The position numbers were made by a program, and so were the translations under genes. A DNA stretch of 64,000 nt, taken from positions 186,001 through 250,000 of the forward strand of contig NZ_CP006587.1 in assembly GCF_000737515.1 (NCBI RefSeq). Reading direction: 5' to 3'. Each line of letters opens with the position of its first letter. Position 1 is the first letter of the stretch. The notes under the pieces were generated by a model. It had not been told where the DNA came from. It saw only the letters and a program-made list of their open reading frames with translations, and ran no database searches. Positions 42,622-50,823 of this stretch are shown here, piece after piece. Origin of the DNA: Hymenobacter sp. APR13 (GTDB taxonomy: Bacteria; Bacteroidota; Bacteroidia; Cytophagales; Hymenobacteraceae).

Positions 42622-43065
42622 TTACTCGTAGCGGGGCACCTCAGCCAGCCGCTCGTTGGTGCGGGCCTCGAAGTCGACGCGCCAGCAGTAGTGCTGCAGG
42701 CCGTTGGTGAGCAGCAGCAGCGGCGCGCCCACCGTCTGGTTGTAGGTGGCCGCCTGCTGGGCCACGGCCGCCGTGATAGGCACCGACGGCGCCTTGCACT
42801 CCACCAGCAGCAGCGGCTGCCCGGCGGCGTCCAGCGCCACCAGGTCGGTGCGCTTCTGGCGCTGGTTGTAGCGCAGGCCGCGCTCCAGGCTCAGCAGGCC
42901 CTTGGGGTAGCCGCGGTGGTTGATCAGGTAGTGCACCACGTGCTGGCGCACCCATTCTTCGGGCGTCAGCACCACTTGCTTGCGGCGCAGCACGTCCCAG
43001 ATCAACAGAGTTGAGTTGGATTGCGTAAGTTTGTAGTCGAAAGGCGGCAGGTCTAGCTCTTGCAT
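42622..43065 (-). CDS. Stand-alone HsdR N-terminal-type nuclease domain protein
   Basis: The ATG at 43063-43065 follows GGAGGTG closely and gives 147 residues. The fold is PD-(D/E)XK: RTDLVALDAAGQPLLLVECKAP carries the catalytic Asp and the Glu-x-Lys. This matches the HsdR N-terminal (HSDR_N_2) family, here without helicase or specificity subunits. Short proteins of this kind are common in Bacteroidota; whether they cut DNA is unknown to me. It is divergent from AMP nucleosidase. Confidence 0.82.
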   Translation of the reverse strand: MQELDLPPFDYKLTQSNSTLLIWDVLRRKQVVLTPEEWVRQHVVHYLINHRGYPKGLLSLERGLRYNQRQKRTDLVALDAAGQPLLLVECKAPSVPITAAVAQQAATYNQTVGAPLLLLTNGLQHYCWRVDFEARTNERLAEVPRYE

Positions 43066-43275
43066 CACCTCCAAAGGTACGGCCCTGGACTCCGGTTCCG
43101 CTTTCTCGCCCCCGTACCGTCACATCCTCTTACCAAGGGTCTGACGGTTTTTTCGTAGGGTGGCGGGCCGTAGCACGGGGCCGGATCTGGGCCGCTAACC
43201 GGAGTCCGGCCAGCCAGCCGCTTTCTTCCCGCTTCTCCTCTCCCGAACACGTATTTCCCAACCAATCAAGACCAT

Positions 43276-44049
43276 ATGAAAACCAAATCCGACATCGTAG
43301 AGAACTGGCTGCCCCGCTACACCGGCGTGCCGCTCGGCGACTTTGGCCAGTACATTCTGCTGACCAACTTTATCAACTATGTGCACATGTTTGCCGAGCA
43401 GTTTGGCGTGGAAGTGCGCGGCCTCGACAAACCCATGCAGACGGCCACGGCCAACGGCATCACCATCATCAACTTCGGCATGGGCTCCCCGATGGCCGCT
43501 ACCGTGATGGACCTGATTTCGGCCGTTCAGCCCAAAGCAGCCCTGTTTCTGGGTAAGTGCGGCGGCCTGAAAAACAAAACCAAGCTCGGCGACCTGATCC
43601 TGCCCATCGCCGCCATCCGGGGCGAGGGTACGTCTGACGACTACCTGCCCGCCGAGATTCCGGCGCTGCCCTCGTTCCGCCTGCAGCGCGCCGTGAGCAG
43701 CATGATCAAGAAGCACGAGAAAGACTACTGGACCGGCACGGTATACACCACCAACCGCCGCGTGTGGGAGCACGACGAGAACTTCAAGGAGTACCTGCGC
43801 CAGATCCGGGCCATGGCCGTGGACATGGAAACGGCCACCATCTTCACGGTAGGCTTCGTAAACGAGATTCCCCACGGCGCCCTGCTGCTCGTGAGCGACA
43901 ACCCGATGACGCCGGAGGGCGTGAAAACGTCGGAGAGCGACAAAAAGGTAACGGCCGATTTCGTGACTTCCCACCTGCAGATCGGGATTGACTCGCTGCT
44001 GGAGCTGAAAAACTCCGGTGAGTCGGTGAAGCACATGCGCTTCGAGTAG
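43276..44049 (+). CDS. amn: AMP nucleosidase
   Basis: This 257-residue enzyme hydrolyses AMP to adenine and ribose-5-phosphate. It is the short Bacteroidota form, without the large N-terminal domain of E. coli Amn. Family blocks visible are INFGMGSPMAATVMDLI near residue 75, FLGKCGGLKNKTKLGDLILPIAAIRGEGTSDDYLP near 98 and AMAVDMETATIFTVGFVNEIP near 180, where Met-Glu-Thr contacts the ribose. The region upstream to 43066 contains no other gene. Confidence 0.93.
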   Translation: MKTKSDIVENWLPRYTGVPLGDFGQYILLTNFINYVHMFAEQFGVEVRGLDKPMQTATANGITIINFGMGSPMAATVMDLISAVQPKAALFLGKCGGLKNKTKLGDLILPIAAIRGEGTSDDYLPAEIPALPSFRLQRAVSSMIKKHEKDYWTGTVYTTNRRVWEHDENFKEYLRQIRAMAVDMETATIFTVGFVNEIPHGALLLVSDNPMTPEGVKTSESDKKVTADFVTSHLQIGIDSLLELKNSGESVKHMRFE

Positions 44050-44196
44050 AATCGGCGACTCTCTTTATTTTTTTAGCTTGCGGCACTGCGTGTAGCAAGT
44101 AATCCCCAGGGCGGCTGAAGTTCTGGGGATTTTTTGTTGCTGCGCATTCCACTGCTTCCGTGCTCCGCTCCTCTGCTCCCCTACAACCACTGACCT

Positions 44197-44652
44197 ATGA
44201 CTCACTTCTCCTCTCCTTACCTCACCATCGATTATCTGGCGGAGCCACGCGTGCTGGCGGGCCGCTGGTGGCGCGGGGTGATGCCTTTTGAGTTGCACCG
44301 CGGCTACGCGGCCCTGCTCGATGCGGCTGTGTCGCGGCGCTGCCGCTTCTGGCTGGTAGACCTGAGCAACCGCGCCGGCGGCGTAGACGCCGGCGACGTA
44401 CAGTGGATGCTAAGCGACTTCTTTCCGCAGTTGCCGATCCGCCTGAAACGCCCCACCTACCTGGCCTACCTGATGGCCCCGCACCAACTGGCCGGCGTGC
44501 TGGCCGACCCCGGCATTCCGGCTCTCACCTACTTCGACGGGCGCCCTTACCGCATAGAGCGGTTCACGACAGAAGACGCCGCGTTGGAGTGGCTGCAACA
44601 CTGCCGCCAGCAGGATGCCCGGGCGCGCCGCCGCAAAAGCTCGCCACAATAG
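44197..44652 (+). CDS. STAS/SpoIIAA-like small protein, second copy type
   Basis: A 151-residue protein with no signal peptide. The layout (YLTIDYLAEPRVLAGRWWRGVMPFELHRGYAALLDAAVSR, then FWLVDLSNRAGGVDAGDVQWML, then ERFTTEDAALEWLQHC) parallels the protein at 22912-23331: a first strand, a Trp/Arg turn, a helix, an asparagine-ended strand, and a final Glu-Trp-Leu helix. I cannot assign a function. It precedes an amidohydrolase lipoprotein gene by 58 bases and may share a transcript. Confidence 0.6.
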   Translation: MTHFSSPYLTIDYLAEPRVLAGRWWRGVMPFELHRGYAALLDAAVSRRCRFWLVDLSNRAGGVDAGDVQWMLSDFFPQLPIRLKRPTYLAYLMAPHQLAGVLADPGIPALTYFDGRPYRIERFTTEDAALEWLQHCRQQDARARRRKSSPQ

Positions 44653-44710
44653 CGTTACTCGGCTTTTCGCAGAGCAAGTTCAATTCCGTGGCCGCCCGTA
44701 CCTTCGCTGC

Positions 44711-46369
44711 ATGACCTCGACTCTCCGCTCCTTCGGACTGCTGGCCGCTACGGCCGCCGCCCTGGCTTCCTGCAACTCCGGCACCCGCCAGCCCGCCGAC
44801 CTCATCGTCTACAATGCCACGGTGTACACCGTCGATTCGGCCTTCAGCAAGGCGCAGGCGTTTGCCGTGCAGGATGGCAAGTTTGTAGGCGTGGGCACGG
44901 CCGAGGAAATCCGGGCCAAGTACCAAAGCAAGCAGGAAGTGGACGCCCAGGGCCAGTTCATCTACCCCGGTTTCTACGACGCGCACTGCCACTTCTACCG
45001 CTACGCTCTGGGCTTGCGTGATGCGGATCTGGTGGGCACCGGCTCCTGGAAGGAAGTGATACAGAAGCTCCAGCAGCAACGCCAGCAGTACCCGCAGGCC
45101 GCCTGGCTCACGGGCCGCGGCTGGGACCAGAACGACTGGGCCAGCAAGCAGTTCCCTACCAAAGACACCCTCGACGCGCTGTTTCCGAACACGCCCGTCT
45201 TCATCATCCGGGTGGATGGCCACGCCGCCCTCGTAAACCAGAAGGCGCTGGACTTAGCGGGCGTCACGGCCCGTACGCCCATCAGCGGCGGCACCATCAC
45301 CAAAAACGCCGCCGGACAGCTCACCGGGCTGCTGGTGGATAACGCCGTGAAGCTGGTGGCCGCCAAAATCCCGGAGCCCACCGCCGCCGAGGCAGAAACG
45401 GCGCTGCTGGAAGCGCAGAAGCGCTGCGTGGCCGTGGGCCTCACCAGCATGGCCGACGCCGGCCTGGAAAAAGCCAACGTGGACCGGCTCGACGCCTTAC
45501 AGCAGCAGGGCAAGCTGAAAGTACGCCTTTACGCCATGCTGGCCCCCACCAAGGAAAACAAGGAGTTCTACCTCAAAAACGGCCCGGTATTCAAGGACCG
45601 CCTCACGGTGTGCTCGTTCAAGGTGTACGCCGACGGCGCCCTGGGCTCCCGCGGGGCCTGCCTGATTCACCCCTACGCCGACCGGCCGAAAGAAACCGGC
45701 TTCCTGCTGTCGTCGGTGGCCGATTTCCGCAGCCTGGCGAAGGAGCTGGCCGCCAGCAAATTCCAGATGAACACCCACGCCATTGGGGATTCCAGCAACC
45801 GCCTGCTGCTGGACATCTACGGCGAGGCGCTGAAGGGCCAGAAGGACCGGCGCTGGCGCATCGAGCACGCCCAGGTAGTGAGTGGGGCCGATATAGCCAA
45901 GTTCGGGCAGTACGGCATCGTGCCTTCGGTGCAGCCCACCCATGCCACTTCCGATATGTACTGGGCCGGGGAGCGGCTGGGCGCCGACCGCCTCAAAACC
46001 GCCTACGCCTTCAACGACCTGCGCAAGCAATACGGCCAGCTAGCGTTGGGCTCCGATTTCCCGGTGGAGGACATCAACCCACTGTATGGCTTCCACGCGG
46101 CCGTGGCCCGGCAGGATGCCAAGAACTACCCGGCCGGCGGCTTCCAGATGGAAAACGCGCTCAGCCGCCCCGACGCGTTGCGCGGCATGACCACCTGGGC
46201 CGCCCACGCCGCCTTCGAGGACAAGCAGAAAGGCAGCATCCGCCCCGGCATGGCCGCCGACTTCGTGATCCTGAAAACCGACCTGCTGGAAGCCCCCAAA
46301 GAGCAGCTCCGCACCGCCCAGGTCCAGCAAACCTGGATTGCCGGGGAGCGAGTGTTTTCGGTAAAGTAG
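44711..46369 (+). CDS. Amidohydrolase-3 family lipoprotein (YtcJ-like)
   Basis: The ATG at 44711 gives 552 residues with a lipoprotein signal ending LASC, so it is exported and anchored. The metal site is visible: H-x-H in GFYDAHCHFY, histidine in MNTHAIGD and in IEHAQVV, and the aspartate in LALGSDFPVED. The family hydrolyses amide or ester bonds of unknown substrates; the deduced fold is the amidohydrolase TIM barrel with a composite beta sandwich. A TACCTTCG sequence at 44699-44706 may be a weak -7 box, which would imply a near-leaderless transcript. Confidence 0.9.
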   Translation: MTSTLRSFGLLAATAAALASCNSGTRQPADLIVYNATVYTVDSAFSKAQAFAVQDGKFVGVGTAEEIRAKYQSKQEVDAQGQFIYPGFYDAHCHFYRYALGLRDADLVGTGSWKEVIQKLQQQRQQYPQAAWLTGRGWDQNDWASKQFPTKDTLDALFPNTPVFIIRVDGHAALVNQKALDLAGVTARTPISGGTITKNAAGQLTGLLVDNAVKLVAAKIPEPTAAEAETALLEAQKRCVAVGLTSMADAGLEKANVDRLDALQQQGKLKVRLYAMLAPTKENKEFYLKNGPVFKDRLTVCSFKVYADGALGSRGACLIHPYADRPKETGFLLSSVADFRSLAKELAASKFQMNTHAIGDSSNRLLLDIYGEALKGQKDRRWRIEHAQVVSGADIAKFGQYGIVPSVQPTHATSDMYWAGERLGADRLKTAYAFNDLRKQYGQLALGSDFPVEDINPLYGFHAAVARQDAKNYPAGGFQMENALSRPDALRGMTTWAAHAAFEDKQKGSIRPGMAADFVILKTDLLEAPKEQLRTAQVQQTWIAGERVFSVK

Positions 46370-46375
46370 AAAACT

Positions 46376-46537
46376 GTCATTGCGAGCAGCGCGAAGCAAT
46401 CCTTCCTCTCTTAGCCCTGAGCACCGTTTAGCAGCAAGCCCTCCGGCGCTAGGTTCGTAACCTACTGCCGGAGGGCTTGTCAGTTTAGAAAGTGTCTGCC
46501 ACGAGAGGAAAGATTGCTTCGCGCTGCTCGCAATGAC
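46376..46537. repeat. Palindromic element enclosing a terminator hairpin
   Basis: GTCATTGCGAGCAGCGCGAAGCAATC (46376-46401) and its perfect complement (46512-46537) enclose a GC-rich terminator stem. It lies between convergent genes. Confidence 0.88.
46436..46478. terminator. Hairpin between the amidohydrolase and DinB genes
   Basis: AAGCCCTCCGGC (46436-46447) pairs with GCCGGAGGGCTT (46467-46478). It is suited to terminate both convergent transcripts. Confidence 0.75.
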
Positions 46538-46549
46538 AAACTACTATCA

Positions 46550-47065
46550 TTACCAGCCCTGCTCGTCGGCGGAGGGGCCGTACATGGCGGGCAGCGGGAT
46601 GTCGAGAAGGCGCAGGTATACCGAGAGCTGGCCGCGGTGGTGGATGCTATGGTTGAGGCCCATGATGCGGATGGCGGCGCCTTTGGGCCGCTCCATCAGG
46701 GTTTGCTCGCCGCGGTGCAGGCGGAAGCTGTTGGTCAGCTGCTCGTCGTCGGAGTCTTGGAGGGCCTGGCGCAGGCTAGCGCTGTACTGGTCGAAGCGTT
46801 GCAGCAGCTCCTCGGAGCTGGTGGGTGTGGGGCCGGGCTTGGGGCCGTTGGGGTCGAGGAAGTCGCGGGAGGCGTGCTGCACGAAGAGCTGGTTGAACGC
46901 CAGCAGGTTCACGATGTGGGAGGCCAGCTGCCACAGCTTCATGCTTTTGGGGTGAGGCGTGAAGTCGGCCTGCTCGTAGGGCACGCGCTCCAGCAGCTTG
47001 CGGGTGGTGGCCAGCTCATGGTCGAGTTCGGCGAGGATATTCTGTTGGAGAGAGGACGTGTGCAT
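46550..47065 (-). CDS. DinB-like four-helix protein
   Basis: The start MHTSSLQQNILAELDHELATTRKLL (47063-47065) gives 171 residues. It is a DinB/YfiT-like four-helix bundle. The metal-binding histidines are in LASHIVNLL and in MGLNHSIHHRGQLSVYLR. Family members include thiol-dependent transferases and DNA-damage-inducible proteins of unknown role. An upstream terminator separates it from the transporter gene. Confidence 0.88.
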   Translation of the reverse strand: MHTSSLQQNILAELDHELATTRKLLERVPYEQADFTPHPKSMKLWQLASHIVNLLAFNQLFVQHASRDFLDPNGPKPGPTPTSSEELLQRFDQYSASLRQALQDSDDEQLTNSFRLHRGEQTLMERPKGAAIRIMGLNHSIHHRGQLSVYLRLLDIPLPAMYGPSADEQGW

Positions 47066-47097
47066 GAAGAACTGTGGTTGGGTGGCGTGAAAACAGC

Positions 47098-47126
47098 AAC
47101 GAGCACCGGGGCGGCCGGTGCTCGTT
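47098..47126 (-). terminator. Terminator of the UMF1 transporter gene
   Basis: AACGAGCACCGG (47098-47109) pairs perfectly with CCGGTGCTCGTT (47115-47126). On the minus strand it follows the transporter gene and precedes dinB. Confidence 0.8.
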
Positions 47127-47179
47127 GGCAAGTACTGAAATTTGCCGGGATTCGGCGGCAGCCAAAGTAACCCTGACCG

Positions 47180-48586
47180 TTAGTTGCCGCTGAGGCCTTC
47201 CGCCAGTTTCGGATCAGCGCCGCTCACATCGTCGCGCAGCTTCTTCCCGCGCAGGCGGAGCAGGAAAATCAAACCCAGCACGAAAAACACGATGAGCGAC
47301 AGAATGCTGTTGCGCATGGAGCCCGTGAGCTGGGCGATAACGCCGAAAACGGCCGTGCCAATCACAATGCTGAGCTTCTCGGTCACGTCGAAGAAGCTGA
47401 AGAACGCCGCCGTGTTGGGCGTATTTTCGGGGATAATCTTGGAGTAAGTGGAGCGCGAAAGGCTCTGCACCGCGCCCATCGTGAGGCCGATGACGGCGGC
47501 CAGCGCGTAGAACGACCAGCCCGCCTGCACGAAATAACCGCCAATGCAGATCAGCATCCAGATAAACACAGCCCAGCTCAGGGCCCGGGTGTTGCCGATG
47601 CGCTCCGAGAGTTTCGAGAACAGGTACGCGCCCAGAATACCCACAATCTGGAGCAGCAGAATAGTCAGAATCAGGGCCGTGCTTTCAAGTTTCAGCTCTT
47701 CGTCGCCAAAGATGGTGGCCACGTACATCACCGTTTGCACGCCCATGTTGTAGGTGAAGTAAGCCAGCAGGAAGCGCTTGAGGTTAGGCAGTTGCTTGAG
47801 CTGGTCCCATACTTTGCCCAACTCGCGGAAGCCGTTAAGCAGCCAGCCCGACTCGTCGGCGGCCCCGGCGGGACGGCCAGGGTCGGCGGGCAGGGCGAAA
47901 AAGGCAATCTGAGCGAAACCGGCCCACCACAGCCCCGTGAGCAGGAAAGCCAAGCGGGTAGCAAACCCTTCTTCCAGACCTACCGCCTCGTGGCCCATAA
48001 TCAGCCCCAGGCAAATCAGCAGCAGCAGCACCGAGCCGATGTAGCCCATCGAAAACCCGCGGGCCGACAGCGAATCGTACTTTTCCTCGCTGGAAATCAG
48101 GGGCAGGTAGGAGTTGTAGAACACAATAGACCCCGAAAACCCAATGGTAGCCAGCACGAACACGAAGGTGCTGAGCGTAAGCGTATCGGGCGTGAAGAAG
48201 AACAGCGCGGCGCAGGAAAAGGCCCCGAGGTAGCAGAAAATCTGCATGAACAGCTTCTTGCGCCCCGAAAAGTCGGCCAGCGACGTCAGAAACGGGCTGA
48301 TGATGGCAATGAACAGGAAGGCGGCCGAAATGGCGTAGGTCAGCAGCGAGGAGCCGGGCACCTGAAACCCCAGAAAATCCACGGGGCTTTTGCCGCTGTC
48401 GGTTTTCGTGACGGCCTTCACCATGGCGCCCCAGTAAATGGGGAAGATGGAGCTGGTAATTACCAGCGGGTACACCGAGTTGGCCCAGTCGTAGAACGTC
48501 CAGCCGCGGGTGATGCGCTTATCGTCCTTGGGGATGTGGTACAGGTCCGTACCAGGAGTAGATTGGGCGGCGGTAGCGTCGCTCAT
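47180..48586 (-). CDS. MFS transporter, UMF1 (Atg22-like) family
   Basis: This 468-residue protein has about twelve membrane segments. The N-terminal ITRGWTFYDWANSVYPLVI and the later DFSGRKKLFMQIFCYLG (motif A-like) identify the UMF1/Atg22 branch, whose yeast relative exports amino acids from the vacuole. The substrate in bacteria is not known. A charged C-terminal tail (RGKKLRDDVSGADPKLAEGL) follows the last helix. It is monocistronic. Confidence 0.9.
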   Translation of the reverse strand: MSDATAAQSTPGTDLYHIPKDDKRITRGWTFYDWANSVYPLVITSSIFPIYWGAMVKAVTKTDSGKSPVDFLGFQVPGSSLLTYAISAAFLFIAIISPFLTSLADFSGRKKLFMQIFCYLGAFSCAALFFFTPDTLTLSTFVFVLATIGFSGSIVFYNSYLPLISSEEKYDSLSARGFSMGYIGSVLLLLICLGLIMGHEAVGLEEGFATRLAFLLTGLWWAGFAQIAFFALPADPGRPAGAADESGWLLNGFRELGKVWDQLKQLPNLKRFLLAYFTYNMGVQTVMYVATIFGDEELKLESTALILTILLLQIVGILGAYLFSKLSERIGNTRALSWAVFIWMLICIGGYFVQAGWSFYALAAVIGLTMGAVQSLSRSTYSKIIPENTPNTAAFFSFFDVTEKLSIVIGTAVFGVIAQLTGSMRNSILSLIVFFVLGLIFLLRLRGKKLRDDVSGADPKLAEGLSGN

Positions 48587-48704
48587 ACAAGGAGAGATTT
48601 AAGGTAGATTCGGGCAAGATAACGGGATTTCGGCGCCACCGTTGCCGGGTAGGCCGCTTAGCAGCACGACAACTCTGGAAAATCAGCCGATACTTTCCCC
48701 CCTG

Positions 48705-49298
48705 CTACTCACCCGCCAGCAGCGCCGCGTACTGCTCCGGCGTGTCCACGTCCACGGCACCCAGCGCGAAGGGCACTGCCGCCACTAGGGCCGCGTGCTG
48801 GCGCAGCAGCTGCCCCGCTCCCGCCCCGGCCGGCAACGCCCGCAGCAGCGGCAACGCTTCGGCCGCGAAATATACCGGCACGCCCTGGGTTTCGGCGTAG
48901 GCCGAGGCCACGATGGGCCGGCCGGTGCGGGCGTGCGCCGCGTGCAACTCCGCCAGCAAGGCGGGTGTCACGAAAGGCTGGTCGCAGAGCATGACGGTTA
49001 CGCCGGCCGGGGCCGGCAGCAGAGTTTCGAGGAAGGCGAGGCCGGTCTGGATGGAAGCGCCCATGCCGGCGGCCCAGTCGGGGTTGCGCACCACCTGCAA
49101 CGGCAGGCCCGCCAGCCCCGGCAGCAGCTCCGGATGCAGGGCGCCGGTGACGACGACCACCGGCGCGCCGGCCGCAGCGGCCACGGCCGTTTCAGCGGCA
49201 CGGCGCAGCAACGTTTGGCCCTGAAACTGGAGCAGCTGCTTGGGCCGGCCAAGGCGGGATGAGGAGCCGGCAGCCAGTAGAAGAATGGCGTTGGACAT
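48705..49298 (-). CDS. mocA: Molybdenum cofactor nucleotidyltransferase (MocA-like)
   Basis: The start MSNAILLLAAGSSSRLG (49296-49298) gives 197 residues. The nucleotide-binding motif LLAAGSSSRLGRPKQLL and the metal-binding VMLCDQPFVTP match MocA, which turns molybdopterin-Mo into the cytidine dinucleotide form needed by xanthine-dehydrogenase-type enzymes. It is the last gene of the aldehyde-oxidoreductase cluster. That context supports cofactor supply to the large subunit at 50824-53166. A longer reading from 49328 has no support. Confidence 0.9.
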   Translation of the reverse strand: MSNAILLLAAGSSSRLGRPKQLLQFQGQTLLRRAAETAVAAAAGAPVVVVTGALHPELLPGLAGLPLQVVRNPDWAAGMGASIQTGLAFLETLLPAPAGVTVMLCDQPFVTPALLAELHAAHARTGRPIVASAYAETQGVPVYFAAEALPLLRALPAGAGAGQLLRQHAALVAAVPFALGAVDVDTPEQYAALLAGE

Positions 49299-49359
49299 TA
49301 GGGTGGTAGGTAGCCGGATGAATGGCAATCCGGCAACAAAGCCAGAGGTCTGAAAAAGC

Positions 49360-49445
49360 AGTAGCGCGAACTTTGCAGTTCGCGCCTCCGGGCCGTTGAA
49401 CGAATCTGACGGCGCGGGGACGCGAACTGCAAAGTTCGCGCTACT
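49360..49445. repeat. Perfect 25-bp-arm palindrome between mocA and xdhC
   Basis: The arms at 49360-49384 and 49421-49445 (AGTAGCGCGAACTTTGCAGT...) are exact complements. It fills most of the intercistronic gap. Confidence 0.9.
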
Positions 49446-49451
49446 GTGCGT

Positions 49452-50648
49452 TTACTCGCCGATGGCGCACATGGCATCCACCCGGCCCTCGGGTACCAGC
49501 GGGGCGTTGGCGTGCAGAGGCGGGTGAATGGGATGCGGAGAATCGCGCAGGAAGCCGGCGGGGCGGCCCGTGAGCACCGCCTGAATTTCGGCCACGATGG
49601 ACAGGGCAATTTCCTCGGGGGTTTCGGCCCCCAGGTTCAGGCCGATGGGGCTGTGGATGCGACCCCGCAGCTGCTCGGCGGCGTCGGGCGTGTCCTTAGT
49701 GAGGTCTTCCAGCAGCCGCTCGTACTTCTTGCGCGGCCCCAGCAGCCCAATGTAGCGGGCCGTGGCAGCCGGCAGCAGGTGCTGGAGCACGGCGAGGTCG
49801 TAGTAGTAATTATGCGTCATCAGCAGCGCGAAGCTGCCGTCGTGAGTCTGCTCGCTCACTTGCGCCAGCGGCAGCACGCGAACTTCATCAGCTTCGGGAA
49901 AGCGGGCGGGCTGGGCTTGGGCGGGGCGGCCGTCCACCACCAGCACGCGCCAGCCGAGGCCGGCGGCCAAGCGCACCAGCGGCTGCACGTCGTTGCCAGC
50001 TCCGTACACGGTGAGACGCACGGGTGGGCGCAGGATTTCTAGGCTCACGCGCACGGTACCGGCACCGGCCGGGTAGTGCCGGGTAGCCGGCTGCCCGGCC
50101 GCCAAAGCGGTGCGGGCATCGGCCAGAATAGCGGCGTACAGGTCAGCAGATTCCGGCAGCGTGCCTTGGGCCATGTTATCCGAAGTCAATAGCAGGCGCT
50201 GACCCACGGCTACCTCAGACCCCGAACCAGCCGTGCTGAATACGGTGGCTACCACGGCGTTGGCCTCCACGCCTTCGGCCCAACGGCGCAGCAGCTCCAC
50301 GGGGTTGTTGGGGTTCTGGAAGTCGAGGGGTTCGAGCAGAATCTGCACGATGCCCTGGCAGCCTAGCGCGGCCCCGAATTGCAGGTCGTCGTCGGGGTCG
50401 GTGGAATCGTAGGTGACGACGGTAGGACGGCCCTGCTGAATCACGCGGCGGGCGCGCTGGCGGGCGTCTCCTTCGAGGCAGCCGCCGCTGATGGCCCCGG
50501 TCAGGCGGCCTTCGTCGGTGACCAGCATGCGGGCTCCGGGACGGCGATAGGCCGAGCCGGCCACGTCCACCACCGAGGCCAAGGCGCAGGCGCGCCCCTC
50601 AGCGCGGTGCGCGTCGTAGGCGATAAGCAGGCGTTGGAGTTCAGTCAT
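49452..50648 (-). CDS. XdhC family molybdoenzyme maturation factor
   Basis: This 398-residue protein has an N-terminal XdhC/CoxI domain (GSAYRRPGARMLV, ISGGCLEGDARQRA with the conserved Cys) and a C-terminal Rossmann domain (RLTVYGAGNDVQPLVRLA, MTHNYYYDLAVLQ, IGLLGPRKKYE). Such proteins sulfurate the molybdenum cofactor and insert it into the large subunit; PaoD in E. coli is the equivalent in the paoABCD operon. It lies directly after the molybdenum-subunit gene in the direction of transcription, with a 43-bp-arm palindrome in between. Confidence 0.92.
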   Translation of the reverse strand: MTELQRLLIAYDAHRAEGRACALASVVDVAGSAYRRPGARMLVTDEGRLTGAISGGCLEGDARQRARRVIQQGRPTVVTYDSTDPDDDLQFGAALGCQGIVQILLEPLDFQNPNNPVELLRRWAEGVEANAVVATVFSTAGSGSEVAVGQRLLLTSDNMAQGTLPESADLYAAILADARTALAAGQPATRHYPAGAGTVRVSLEILRPPVRLTVYGAGNDVQPLVRLAAGLGWRVLVVDGRPAQAQPARFPEADEVRVLPLAQVSEQTHDGSFALLMTHNYYYDLAVLQHLLPAATARYIGLLGPRKKYERLLEDLTKDTPDAAEQLRGRIHSPIGLNLGAETPEEIALSIVAEIQAVLTGRPAGFLRDSPHPIHPPLHANAPLVPEGRVDAMCAIGE

Positions 50649-50700
50649 GATACACAGCAGTACGGATAGAGAAACGGCGACGTTGGCCTAGAGACAGACA

Positions 50701-50807
50701 AAAGCACGTCATGCTGAGCTTGTCGAAGCATCTCGCGTGCTGACATTGAGTTACTATTCCAACATCAGCACGCGAGATGCTTCGACAAGCTCAGCATGAC
50801 GTGCTTT
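50701..50807. repeat. Perfect 43-bp-arm palindrome between xdhC and the Mo-subunit gene
   Basis: The arms at 50701-50743 and 50765-50807 are exact complements. They contain CTGAGCTTGTCGAAGC and the GCATCTCGCGTGCTGA core also found at 28388-28490. Confidence 0.95.
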
Positions 50808-50823
50808 AGATCATCGGCTCTAC

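Noticed and set aside
43195..44034. Minus-strand open frame opposite AMP nucleosidase
   Set aside because: The plus-strand product has all AMP nucleosidase motifs; the reverse frame has none.
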